A stretch of DNA of 64,000 nucleotides from Bradyrhizobium yuanmingense. GTDB lineage: Bacteria; Pseudomonadota; Alphaproteobacteria; Rhizobiales; Xanthobacteraceae. This document shows positions 8,348 to 19,389 of the stretch, piece by piece. The stretch spans positions 1 through 64,000 of the forward strand of contig NZ_JARFML010000042.1 in NCBI RefSeq assembly GCF_029167105.1, given 5' to 3'. Each line of letters begins with the position of its first letter. Positions within the stretch are counted from its first letter, which is position 1. Position numbers and translations under genes: made by a program. Under the pieces are notes generated by a model. That model searched no databases. It was not told where the DNA came from and saw only the letters and a program-made list of their open reading frames with translations.

Positions 8348-9025
8348 ATGAACGTTATTGTTTTTGCATCACGTAAAGGCGGTTCGGGCAAGAGTACCCT
8401 CGCCGCGCATCTTGCCGCGCAAATCAAGGCGAGCAAGCAGGTCATGCTGGTGGACGCGGATCCGCAAGGCTCGCTCACGCTGTGGCACAAGCTGCGCGGC
8501 ACCAACGAGCCGCCGATCAAGGCTGCCGTCAACTCCGTCAGCGGCATCGTCTCCGCGGCCAAGCGCGACGGTTATGAATGGGTGTTGATCGACACGCCGC
8601 CGAATCTGTCGGCCGTCGTCGACGACGCGATCAAGAACGCCACCATGGTGGTCATCCCGGCGCGTCCCGGCGTGTTCGACGTCAACGCCGTGCAGGAAAC
8701 CATCCAGATGTGCCGCGCCGCGCGCAAGCCCTACGCGGTCGTGCTCAACGGTGCCCCGGCCAAGCGCGACGAAGCCGAAAGCCCGATCGTCACCATCGCC
8801 CGCGAAGCACTGGCGAAATTCCGCGCTCCGGTGTGGGGCGGCCAGATCACCAATCGTTCGGATTTGCTGATGGCGCTCAGCCACGGCGAAGGCGCGCGCG
8901 AGTATCAGGCCGAGAGCCGTGCGGCTCAGGAAATCGCCAGGCTCTGGGCGGCGATCGAGCGTTCGGTGAAGGCTATCCGCGGCACCGCATCGGCCTCCGG
9001 CGCAATGCACAAGCAGGCAGCTTAA
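8348..9025 (+). CDS. orphan ParA/MinD-type ATPase
   Basis: A 225-residue protein; I start at the ATG followed by NVIVFASRKGGSGKST, because the upstream frame extension lacks family similarity. It carries the deviant Walker A KGGSGKST at residues 9-16 with the signature Lys, then LVDADPQGS (A' motif) and VLIDTPPNLS (Walker B). ParA ATPases position chromosomes, plasmids or protein cargo by patterning on DNA. No parB, centromere-like repeat array or cargo gene is adjacent, so this is an orphan ParA with an unknown client. A terminator follows directly. Confidence 0.88.
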   Translation: MNVIVFASRKGGSGKSTLAAHLAAQIKASKQVMLVDADPQGSLTLWHKLRGTNEPPIKAAVNSVSGIVSAAKRDGYEWVLIDTPPNLSAVVDDAIKNATMVVIPARPGVFDVNAVQETIQMCRAARKPYAVVLNGAPAKRDEAESPIVTIAREALAKFRAPVWGGQITNRSDLLMALSHGEGAREYQAESRAAQEIARLWAAIERSVKAIRGTASASGAMHKQAA

Positions 9026-9051
9026 TTTTCATTGGTCATTCCGAACGGCGA

Positions 9052-9079
9052 AAAACGCGCGGGAATGTCCGCGCGTTTT
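9052..9079 (+). terminator. intrinsic terminator after ParA-like gene
   Basis: AAAACGCGC, a short loop and GCGCGTTTT form a strong hairpin with flanking A and T runs, 27 bases past the ParA-like stop. Confidence 0.75.
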
Positions 9080-9097
9080 GCGCTTCTAAGCTTGTCC

Positions 9098-9244
9098 TCA
9101 CGCCACCATCAGCATGTAGAACACGATGACCGGCGACAGGGTCAGGATCACCGACCAGATGCCGACGGCCCAGAGAATATCCTCGGTGCTGAAGCCCTGC
9201 TGTTCGGCGTCGAAATGCGACGCCATTTCATTCTGACTATTCAC
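9098..9244 (-). CDS. 48-residue single-span membrane protein
   Basis: The frame starts at GTG behind GCGGGGGCG; an ATG at codon 7 has no ribosome site. The N-terminal half is polar (MNSQNEMASHFDAEQQ), followed by one transmembrane helix (ILWAVGIWSVILTLSPVIVF). A very similar layout is seen in the next small gene, suggesting distant paralogues. Function unknown. Confidence 0.5.
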   Translation of the reverse strand: MNSQNEMASHFDAEQQGFSTEDILWAVGIWSVILTLSPVIVFYMLMVA

Positions 9245-9373
9245 AAACGCCCCCGCGATTTCTTCGCTTATGGGCGTCAGTGATAGCTGCGATGTTTTAA
9301 GATCCGGATCGCATCTGCCCGTGCATTTTGAACACAGGTGCTACCACGGATTAACCATCCCGCGCGCGCAGCT

Positions 9374-9523
9374 TCAGCCGACCAGCCAGACGCGAAACAG
9401 CAGCACCGGCATCAGGCCGAGCATCACGGCCCAGAACCCGAACGACGAGACGACGAGAATTCCCTTCAAGAGATCGGCGGGCGCGAACTGGCTCGCGGCC
9501 GTAGGCCGGGTGCGATACCCCAT
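9374..9523 (-). CDS. 49-residue single-span membrane protein
   Basis: I start at the second ATG, 8 bases after AAGGGGAA. The protein has a polar N-terminus (MGYRTRPTAASQ), the segment FAPADLLKGILVV and a hydrophobic helix ending LLFRVWLVG. It shares its layout (acidic-aromatic stretch, D-x-L, one helix, hydrophobic tail) with the preceding 48-residue protein. No known domain. Confidence 0.5.
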   Translation of the reverse strand: MGYRTRPTAASQFAPADLLKGILVVSSFGFWAVMLGLMPVLLFRVWLVG

Positions 9524-9655
9524 GGTCATTTCCCCTTCGGTAACTTTGGACACAACGATAGGCGCAGTCACGTAAACGAGACGTGGATACGGATTGCGGC
9601 AGCTGCGAAGGCCGTTGGGGCGCGGTTAACCACGGTGCCGCGCGCTCCCACCGCC

Positions 9656-9759
9656 GTCATTCCGGGGCGCGACGAAAGTCGCGAACCCGGAATCCATCGG
9701 GCGGTTGAGTTGGCAGATTGATGGATTCCGGGTTCGCGCTGCGCGCGCCCCGGAATGAC
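9656..9759. repeat. TCATTCCGGGGCGC-type inverted repeat element
   Basis: Starts GTCATTCCGGGGCGC, contains AACCCGGAATCCATCG and GATGGATTCCGGGTTCGCG, and ends GCGCCCCGGAATGAC. The two halves are inverted copies around a short unique centre. Sibling elements occur at 20629, 23343, 24615 and 34607. Confidence 0.85.
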
Positions 9760-9785
9760 ACGGAGGTGGCGTGAAGAGAAAGCCG

Positions 9786-10694
9786 CTACGCCGCGATCGT
9801 CATCCGTCGCTCGATCTCGCGATCGATCGTTGCCGCGAGCTCGCTGCTCACTTCCACCATCGGCAGGCGCACCTCGGGGCTGTCGATCAGGCCGCATCGC
9901 CATAGCCAGTACTTTGCCGGCGCGGGGCTCGGCTCGGCAAACAACAGCCGCGTCAGCCCGGCGACCTCGTGCCAGCGCGCCAGAGCCGCATCGTGGTTGC
10001 CGCGCTTGTGCTCGCTATAGATCGCCGCGAAGGTCGCGGTCTCGACATGGGCTGACAGCACGATGCCGCCATCGGCGCCGTCACTGAGTGCCTCGAAGTA
10101 ATTGGCGTCCTCGCCGGTGAGCACGCGAAAACCCTTCGGCCGGTCGCGCAAGAGCGCGATCGATTGCTCCCGGCTCGCGCCGCAATCCTTCAGCCCGACG
10201 ATGTTCTTGTGCTCGGCCAGCCGCAGCATGGTCTGGTTGGTGATGTTGACGGCGCAGCGATAGGGAATGTTGTAGAGCGCCATCGGCCAGGCCGCACGGT
10301 CGGCGAGCGTCTCGAAATGCGCCAGCAGGCCGCGCTGCGACGGCCGCACATAATAGGGGCTGGCGATCAGGTAGCCGTCGATCGGCCAGTCCGCGGTCTC
10401 GTCGAGCCGCTCCTGCAGACGCGAGGTGTCCGCGCCCGACAGTCCGAGGCAGATCGGCAGGTTGCGGCCGGCGGCCGCCATCTCCTCGCGCACCACGGCG
10501 ACGAGACGTTCGAGCTCTGCCGCGCGCAGCGTCATGCCTTCACCGGAGGTCGCGCCCAGGATGAGGCCGTCGATGCCGTGCGTGCCGTAGTGCCGGGTCA
10601 GCCGCCGCAGCGACCTCTCGTCCAGCGCGCCGTCCTGGAACGGCGTCACCAGCGGCAACCACAGCCCGTGCAAGTGATCTCGTAGTGCGGTCAT
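9786..10694 (-). CDS. DapA-family (dihydrodipicolinate synthase-like) aldolase
   Basis: A 302-residue TIM-barrel lyase with AAGGAG before the ATG. It has the substrate loop GATSGEG (GTTGE in classical DHDPS), YNIPYRC with the Tyr and Arg, and the Schiff-base Lys in GLKDCG near residue 165. Classical DapA condenses pyruvate with aspartate semialdehyde. The Ala in place of the first loop Thr, and the lack of lysine-pathway neighbours, suggest a family paralogue acting on another aldehyde or oxoacid rather than the housekeeping enzyme. It is monocistronic. Confidence 0.82.
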   Translation of the reverse strand: MTALRDHLHGLWLPLVTPFQDGALDERSLRRLTRHYGTHGIDGLILGATSGEGMTLRAAELERLVAVVREEMAAAGRNLPICLGLSGADTSRLQERLDETADWPIDGYLIASPYYVRPSQRGLLAHFETLADRAAWPMALYNIPYRCAVNITNQTMLRLAEHKNIVGLKDCGASREQSIALLRDRPKGFRVLTGEDANYFEALSDGADGGIVLSAHVETATFAAIYSEHKRGNHDAALARWHEVAGLTRLLFAEPSPAPAKYWLWRCGLIDSPEVRLPMVEVSSELAATIDREIERRMTIAA

Positions 10695-10743
10695 GTTTCC
10701 ATCTCCTTCTCGGGAAAAATGCCTGAGACGGAGGGCACATGAA

Positions 10744-10770
10744 AAAACCCCGTCCAGACGGCGGGGTTTT
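10744..10770. terminator. intrinsic terminator, likely minus strand
   Basis: AAAACCCCG and CGGGGTTTT form a hairpin with a six-base U run when read on the minus strand. It lies about 50 bases upstream of the DapA-like start, so it would end transcripts entering from the right. Confidence 0.6.
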
Positions 10771-10820
10771 CGGAATTGGCTCGCGATGACGAAGTCAGCT
10801 TAGCGCGCGCAATATTCCGA

Positions 10821-10844
10821 GGCCCCCGGATGGGGGCCTTTTTT
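10821..10844 (+). terminator. intrinsic terminator, plus strand
   Basis: GGCCCCC-GGAT-GGGGGCC followed by TTTTTT. There is no plus-strand gene just upstream, so the transcript it ends is unknown. Confidence 0.6.
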
Positions 10845-10939
10845 CAAAACGATTGCGCACGACTTCGTGATCATGGGCGAATGATGCGGGGTATGCGCGG
10901 AACTGTCAACACACGCGGAGAGCGAAGCACATTTTGACG

Positions 10940-11073
10940 AAAAAAAGCCGGACCCGAGGGCCCGGCTTAGGTATTGGCCACGTGAGGCCGACACAATCAC
11001 CTTCCAAGAGGGATTACTGAACTCCCGCGCCACTGGAGGAGGGGGACAAATGCGCAACGCGAAGGCTCAGCGT
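10940..11073 (-). ncRNA. candidate small RNA or 3' UTR RNA with anti-Shine-Dalgarno tract
   Basis: On the minus strand a sigma70-like pair TTGCTG (11104-11109) and CATAAT (11080-11085), 18 bases apart, could start a transcript near 11073. It would run through the C-rich tract TCCCCCTCCTCC and a GGCC-TCACGT-GGCC hairpin, and end at a strong terminator (GCCGGGCCCTCGGGTCCGGC plus a U run, 10940-10966). No protein is convincing here. The alternative is that this is simply the 3' UTR of the trxB-lysR operon. Confidence 0.35.
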
Positions 11074-11140
11074 GCAAACATTATGGGCTTGCCGAGTGCC
11101 CTGCAGCAACAGCCGAGGCCGCATGTCAGTCATGCGGAAA

Positions 11141-12064
11141 TCAGGACGGCCAGCGTTGCGCCTTGCTCACCACGAAGTCACGGAACACCTGCACGCGCGC
11201 GACCGTCTTCAACTCCTCGGGATAGACGAAGTAGGTGTCGAGCTGGATCGAGTCCGACTCGCCGAACAGCTGCACGAGCTTGCTCTGCTCTTCGACCAGG
11301 TAATCGGGCAGGGCGGCGATGCCGAGGCCCTGCGCGCAGGCGCGCACGAGACCGAGGATGTTGTTGACCTTGAAATAGGCCTCGCGCGGACCCGAGCCGT
11401 TGCGCCCGGCCTCGATCAGCCAGTTGCGGTTCTGCAGGTGCGGCGCGAAGTTGCCGTCCGAGAGCGTGATGATGCGGTGGGAGTCGAGCTCCTCCAGCGT
11501 GCGCGGCGTGCCGAAGCGCTTGATGTATTCCGGCGAGCAATAGGCGTGGAAGCCCATCGCGAACAGCTTGCGCTGGATCAGATCCGGCTGCGTCGGCTTG
11601 CGGGTGCGGATCGCGACATCAGCCTCGCGCATCGACAGATCGAGCTCCTCGTCGGTGACGATCAGCGAGATGCGGATCTCCGGATAGAGCGCGGTGAATT
11701 CGCCGAGCCGCGGGATCAGCCAGTTGATGCCGACGCCGGGCGTGGTGGTGATCTTGAGATCGCCGCTCGGCCGTTCGCGGCTGTCGGTGAGCTTGGCGCG
11801 CGCCGCCTGCAGCTGCATGAACACGTCATGCGCGGTGCGGAACAACAGGTCGCCCTGCTCGGTGAGGATCAGGCCGCGGGCGTGGCGGTGGAACAGCGAG
11901 ACCGAGAGCTCCTGCTCCAGCGCCGAGACCTGGCGCGACACCGCCGATTGCGACAGGCCGAGCTGCTCGCCCGCATGCGTGAAGCTGCCCGCTTCCGCCG
12001 CGGCGTGAAACACCTTCAGCTTGTCCCAGTCCATATCCGTAAATCCGTCGCGTGTTCGGGGCAT
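11141..12064 (-). CDS. LysR-family transcriptional regulator
   Basis: A 307-residue regulator with the N-terminal winged helix (MDWDKLKVFHAAAEAGSF, then GLSQSAVSRQVSALEQEL around residues 38-55) and a periplasmic-binding-like effector domain. The first ATG lies 4 bases after the trxB stop; a second ATG ten codons in (before DWDKLK) is equally possible. The layout indicates co-transcription with trxB. LysR proteins usually sense a small molecule; the link to thioredoxin reductase suggests redox-related control, which is inference. Confidence 0.88.
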   Translation of the reverse strand: MPRTRDGFTDMDWDKLKVFHAAAEAGSFTHAGEQLGLSQSAVSRQVSALEQELSVSLFHRHARGLILTEQGDLLFRTAHDVFMQLQAARAKLTDSRERPSGDLKITTTPGVGINWLIPRLGEFTALYPEIRISLIVTDEELDLSMREADVAIRTRKPTQPDLIQRKLFAMGFHAYCSPEYIKRFGTPRTLEELDSHRIITLSDGNFAPHLQNRNWLIEAGRNGSGPREAYFKVNNILGLVRACAQGLGIAALPDYLVEEQSKLVQLFGESDSIQLDTYFVYPEELKTVARVQVFRDFVVSKAQRWPS

Positions 12065-12068
12065 GATT

Positions 12069-13034
12069 CTATTCCGCTGCCGCGCGCTCGCTGGCGCGAA
12101 GGGCCAAGAAACGTTCGGCTTCGAGTGCGGCCATGCAGCCGAGGCCGGCGGCCGTCACGGCCTGGCGATAGGTTTCGTCGGCGACGTCGCCGGCGGCGAA
12201 CAAGCCGGGCACCGAGGTCGCGGTCGAGTTCGGGGCGACCTCGATATAGCCGGAGGGTTTCAGCTTGACCTGATCCTTGACGAGTTCGGTCGCCGGCGCA
12301 TGCCCGATGGCGATGAAGATGCCGTCGGCCTTCACGTCCGTGAGCGCGCCGGTCTTGACGTTCTTGAGCCGGACGTGGGTGACCTTGTTGGGGTTCTCCG
12401 TGCCGCAGATCTCGTCGACCGCGGCGTCCCAGATCACCTTGATCTTCGGATGCTTGAACAGGCGCTCCTGCAGGATGCGCTCGGCCCGGAAATGATCGCG
12501 ACGATGCACGATCGTGACCTGCGAGGCATGGTTGGTGAGGTACAGGGCTTCCTCGACCGCGGTGTTACCGCCGCCGACCACGATCACCTCCTTGCCACGG
12601 TAGAAGAAGCCGTCGCAGGTGGCGCAGGCCGACACGCCGCCGCCCTGGAACTTGGCTTCCGACGGCAGCCCGAGCCAGCGCGCCTGCGCGCCGGTGGCCA
12701 GGATCACGGTCTCGGCGAGATAGACGTCGCCAGAGTCGCAGGTGAGGCGGAACGGCCGGTGCGCCGTCTCCAGCTTGGTGACCAGGTCGGAGACGATCTT
12801 GGTGCCGACATGGACCGCCTGCTTCTCCATCTGCTCCATCAGCCAGGGGCCCTGGATCACGTCGGCGAAGCCCGGATAGTTCTCGACGTCGGTCGTGATG
12901 GTGAGCTGGCCGCCGGGCTGGATGCCCTGGATCAGGATCGGCTCAAGCATGGCGCGCGCGGCGTAGATCGCGGCAGTGTAGCCAGCCGGGCCGGAGCCGA
13001 TGATGACGACCTTTGCATGAACAGGAGCGGACAT
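12069..13034 (-). CDS. trxB: thioredoxin reductase
   Basis: A 321-residue flavoprotein. FAD-binding GSGPAGYTAAIYAARA opens the protein, the redox-active disulfide is CATC in SACATCDGFF (near residue 140), the NADPH site is VVGGGNTAVEEAL, and the C-terminal FAD loop is GLFAAGDVADETYRQAVTAA. It reduces thioredoxin with NADPH in the cytoplasm. The lysR gene follows at 4 bases; an Lrp-type regulator is transcribed divergently, with a 266-base intergenic region shared between them. Confidence 0.95.
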   Translation of the reverse strand: MSAPVHAKVVIIGSGPAGYTAAIYAARAMLEPILIQGIQPGGQLTITTDVENYPGFADVIQGPWLMEQMEKQAVHVGTKIVSDLVTKLETAHRPFRLTCDSGDVYLAETVILATGAQARWLGLPSEAKFQGGGVSACATCDGFFYRGKEVIVVGGGNTAVEEALYLTNHASQVTIVHRRDHFRAERILQERLFKHPKIKVIWDAAVDEICGTENPNKVTHVRLKNVKTGALTDVKADGIFIAIGHAPATELVKDQVKLKPSGYIEVAPNSTATSVPGLFAAGDVADETYRQAVTAAGLGCMAALEAERFLALRASERAAAE

Positions 13035-13300
13035 TTCGATGGACGCCTTTCACGGGGGATTTGCAGCGCGAGCGCGGAATGTGCCGGGAGGCCTAGCGGA
13101 GGCGCTGAAATATCAGAGCTAATCTAAGCAATCTGGCGAGCCATGCAAGAATTGCATTCCCTATCGGCGGATTTTTCCAACAGGGAACGAAAGTCGATTG
13201 CGCTGCACGCGCAATAAAATTGCGCTGGCGGTGCGGGTTGGGTTATGAGGATTCCGACAAATCACCGGATACCGCCGCAAAGGCCAGGAGTTCCAATCAC

Positions 13301-13780
13301 GTGTCGCGGAACCTAGACGAGATCGACCTCAAGATTCTCACCGAGGTCCAGGCCGACGGTCGAATCACCAATGTCGAGCTGGCCAAGCGCGTCGGCATCT
13401 CGCCGCCCCCCTGTCTGCGCCGCGTCAGGGCGCTGGAGGAGGAGGGTTACATCCACGGTTATCGCGGCCTCCTGGACGCACGCAAGCTGGGCTTCGACGT
13501 CACCGTTTTCGCCGCCGTGCACCTGTCCAGCCAGGCCGAAGCGGATTTGCGCGCGTTCGAGGAATTCGTCCGCGCCGAGCCCCTGGTGCGGGAATGCTGG
13601 ATGCTGTCCGGCGAGGTCGATTTCATCCTGAAATGCGTCGCACCCGACATGGCGACCTTCCAGGATTTCGTCACGCACCTCACCGCGGCCCCGCATGTCC
13701 GCAACGTGCGCACGTCATTGGTGCTGCACAATTCGAAGCACGAGGCGGCGGTGCCGCTCGAGGTTAAGGGGCGACGGTAG
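13301..13780 (+). CDS. Lrp/AsnC-family transcriptional regulator
   Basis: A 159-residue regulator starting at GTG, 10 bases after AGGAG; the frame extends further upstream but without family sequence. The N-terminal helix-turn-helix (LDEIDLKILTEVQADGRI, KRVGISPPPCLRRVRALE) is followed by the RAM ligand-binding domain with the typical ECWMLSGEVDFILKC strand. Such proteins form octamers responding to amino acids. It is divergent from trxB, so autoregulation and control of trxB are both plausible. Confidence 0.88.
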   Translation: MSRNLDEIDLKILTEVQADGRITNVELAKRVGISPPPCLRRVRALEEEGYIHGYRGLLDARKLGFDVTVFAAVHLSSQAEADLRAFEEFVRAEPLVRECWMLSGEVDFILKCVAPDMATFQDFVTHLTAAPHVRNVRTSLVLHNSKHEAAVPLEVKGRR

Positions 13781-13840
13781 GGGTCTTCTCCCTCTCCTCG
13801 TTCTTACGGGAAGAGGGAATACCAGTCCACGGTCCTCTCC

Positions 13841-13918
13841 GTCATTGCGAGCGGAGCGACGCAATCCAGAGCTTCGCCGCAGAGGCAGTCTGGATTGCTT
13901 CGCTCCGCTCGCAATGAC
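13841..13918. repeat. TCATTGCGAGCG-type inverted repeat element
   Basis: Begins GTCATTGCGAGCGGAGCGAC and ends CGCTCGCAATGAC, with GCAATCCAGA and TCTGGATTGC inside: a near-perfect inverted repeat. Half-elements of the same family occur at 39410 and 40258. Confidence 0.85.
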
Positions 13919-13960
13919 GTGTGATGAGAGCGTGTGTCCGCCACAACTCCAGCAACATGC

Positions 13961-13992
13961 CAAAACAGAAGGCCGCGCATGGCGCGGCCTTC
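13961..13992 (-). terminator. greA terminator
   Basis: GAAGGCCGCGC and GCGCGGCCTTC form an 11-bp stem with a three-base loop, followed on the minus strand by a U-rich tract (TGTTTTGG). It lies about 30 bases past the greA stop. Confidence 0.75.
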
Positions 13993-14023
13993 TCGAAACG
14001 TCGGCAGGCGCAGCGGCAAGTCC

Positions 14024-14497
14024 TTACCGCCACTCCACCTTGGTGATCTCGTACGCCTTGGCGCCGCCCGGCGTGTTGACCTCGACCGTGGCGCCCTTCT
14101 TCTTGCCGATCAATGCGCGTGCGAGCGGCGAGGTGATCGAGATCCGGCCCTTCTTGGCGTCCGCCTCGACCTCGCCGACGATCTGCCACACCGTCTTCTT
14201 CTCGGTGTCCTCATCGACCAGCGTCACGGTGGCGCCGAACTTGATGGTGTCGCCGGAGAGCTTGGAGATGTCGATGATGTCGGCGCGCGCGAGCTTGTCC
14301 TCGAGCTCGGCGATGCGACCCTCATTGTGCGACTGCTCTTCCTTCGCGGCATGATATTCCGCGTTCTCCGACAGGTCTCCGTGCGAGCGCGCCTCGGCGA
14401 TATGCTCGATGATCCGCGGACGGTCCACGGACTGGCGCTGCTTCAATTCTTCCCCGAGCGCGACAAAGCCGGCCTGGGTCATCGGAACCTTTTCCAT
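14024..14497 (-). CDS. greA: transcription elongation factor GreA
   Basis: A 157-residue protein, the usual length, started at the ATG of [11 protein letters not shown] behind GAGAGAG; upstream in-frame codons are not GreA-like. It has the N-terminal coiled coil with [19 protein letters not shown] (the acidic tip D and E residues) and the C-terminal FKBP-like domain with [18 protein letters not shown]. GreA enters the RNA polymerase secondary channel and stimulates cleavage of backtracked RNA. It is downstream of nothing obvious and ends at a strong terminator. Confidence 0.95.
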   Translation of the reverse strand: MEKVPMTQAGFVALGEELKQRQSVDRPRIIEHIAEARSHGDLSENAEYHAAKEEQSHNEGRIAELEDKLARADIIDISKLSGDTIKFGATVTLVDEDTEKKTVWQIVGEVEADAKKGRISITSPLARALIGKKKGATVEVNTPGGAKAYEITKVEWR

Positions 14498-14709
14498 CGT
14501 CTCTCTCGTCCTTCGATCGTGCGCCCCAGAATGCGGATGGGCGCCGCAACCTTGATTCGTCAGTTCTCCAGAGCCCAAAGAGGGGCTTCCGGACCTTGAC
14601 AGATATGGGCTTTAGCGCCGGAACAGAACTGCCACCTGGCCGGACAGTTCCTCCGGCCATTGTGGCTTCATTGCCAATCACTTAGCGGAAGCTTCGCTGC
14701 CGCTAGCGA

Positions 14710-18177
<3,468 letters not shown>

Positions 18178-18202
18178 CGCTCACGGGCTGGGATCTGGGC
18201 AC

Positions 18203-18231
18203 AAAAAAAGGGCGCGCTTGCCGCGCGTCCC
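18203..18231 (-). terminator. terminator or attenuator 25 nt before carB start
   Basis: On the minus strand, GGGACGCGC-GGCAA-GCGCGCCC (one bulged base) is followed by a seven-base U run ending about 25 bases before the carB ATG. It could end the upstream tRNA-like or methyltransferase transcript, or act as an attenuator in a carB leader. The surrounding 18232-18444 holds no gene. Confidence 0.6.
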
Positions 18232-18444
18232 CATTTGGCGAGAGCGCGGGGTCTCCCTCGCGCGCGGGTGGGTCTTAGACCAGTTTTTGGAGCGGCGAAA
18301 CCCCGAAAAACACCCATCAACCGCCAATTTTCAGGGGGTTGGGACAAACTGCCGAGCGCGCCCGGCTTCGCACTTCGGGCTTCGCCGCGGCAGCCTTCGC
18401 CACGACGGGCTTGCCGAGCCGAAGCTGGCGGAGCCAGCGAAGGC

Positions 18445-18520
18445 TGGAGACCCGGCCTGGATTTGAACCAGGATGAAGAGCGATGCACCGCCCCCGCGTA
18501 GACATTTCCGCCACCGGGCC
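18445..18520 (-). tRNA. tRNA-like gene of non-canonical form (possibly Cys-like or pseudo-tRNA)
   Basis: On the minus strand, 76 nt fold as a cloverleaf. The acceptor stem is 7 bp (GGCCCGG with CCGGGTC), the discriminator is U and the CCA is encoded. The T-arm is perfect (CCTGG-TTCAAAT-CCAGG) and the D-stem is GCG/CGC. The anticodon arm is odd: the best 5-bp stem is GGGCG/CGCTC with only a six-base loop GTGCAT. Reading U then GCA gives a Cys anticodon, consistent with U73, but the D-loop lacks the usual GG pair. It may be a real unusual tRNA or a decayed one. Confidence 0.5.
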
Positions 18521-18574
18521 ATCAGGATTATTCCCGATCGGCGTGCGCCAGGCCACCTCAGCTGATCGTTATGC

Positions 18575-19276
18575 TTAACGGACCAGAGGCGGCCTCGCGA
18601 TGAAGGTCATACGCCAGCGGTTGTGCCCGATATTGCTGTGGGCGCGCTGGACCGCGAAGCCCGCCGCCTTCAGCTTGGCCGTGATCTCGTCCTCGCTGTA
18701 GCGCTGCAGTCCGATCTTCGAGCGCAGCTGGCGATAATCCGACAGCGCGGTGCTGATCAGCCCGATCAGCGCGTCCTTCAGAAATCCGTGACGCAGGCCG
18801 AACCCGAGCAGCGCCATCACATCCCTGACCATGCCGACATTGGGCTGTAGAATGTCGCCCAGCACCAGCTTGCCGGAGGGTTTCAGGATGCGGCGGGTGT
18901 TCAATAGCGCCGCATCGAGCTCGTCCGGCGTCATGTATTGTGCGACCGAGTTCATCACGACGAGATCGATCGACTGATCCTGCATCTTGCGGACGTCCTC
19001 GAGCGAGCGGACGCGGATCTTGGTGTTTGGGGCAAACCGCGCGATTAGCCGGCCGCGCACGCCCGGCGCGGGCTCGGCCAGGATCAGCATGCCGCAGGCG
19101 GCCGCCACCTGGGTCGCCGACAGCGCTTCGCCGCAGGCATAGTCCAGCACCGTCGCATCGGGCGAGGGGATGTAGCCGATGATGTCCCGCGCAATGATCT
19201 GGAAGTGCAGGTCGCGATGCAGCTTGCTGACATAGATCGTATGCGTCGAGTCGTAATAATCGATCCAATCGTCCAT
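18575..19276 (-). CDS. class I SAM-dependent methyltransferase
   Basis: A 233-residue protein with a Rossmann-like methyltransferase fold. Motif I is VLDYACGEALS (near residue 45; the usual form is D-x-G-x-G), followed by LILAEPAPGV (acidic loop), DLVVMNSVAQYM (motif IV region) and LKPSGKLVLGDIL (motif VI). The N-terminal part (MDDWIDYYDSTHTIYVSKLH) is reminiscent of family members that act on small molecules. The substrate is unknown. It is divergent from dps. Confidence 0.78.
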   Translation of the reverse strand: MDDWIDYYDSTHTIYVSKLHRDLHFQIIARDIIGYIPSPDATVLDYACGEALSATQVAAACGMLILAEPAPGVRGRLIARFAPNTKIRVRSLEDVRKMQDQSIDLVVMNSVAQYMTPDELDAALLNTRRILKPSGKLVLGDILQPNVGMVRDVMALLGFGLRHGFLKDALIGLISTALSDYRQLRSKIGLQRYSEDEITAKLKAAGFAVQRAHSNIGHNRWRMTFIARPPLVR

Positions 19277-19389
19277 GGTATTCGAAGGTCCCGGCCAACG
19301 GTTCCGGAAGAGGAACCGGCGCTGCCCGCCTTGCGTTAGGGGTGCGGCGGCGCGCCGTCAATGTCCGCGTCCTAACAGGAAGGTCTCCC

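Noticed and set aside
10783-10800. Five-codon frame MTKSA before a plus-strand terminator, as a possible leader peptide
   Set aside because: No regulatory codon run, no downstream plus-strand gene, and such short frames are frequent by chance.
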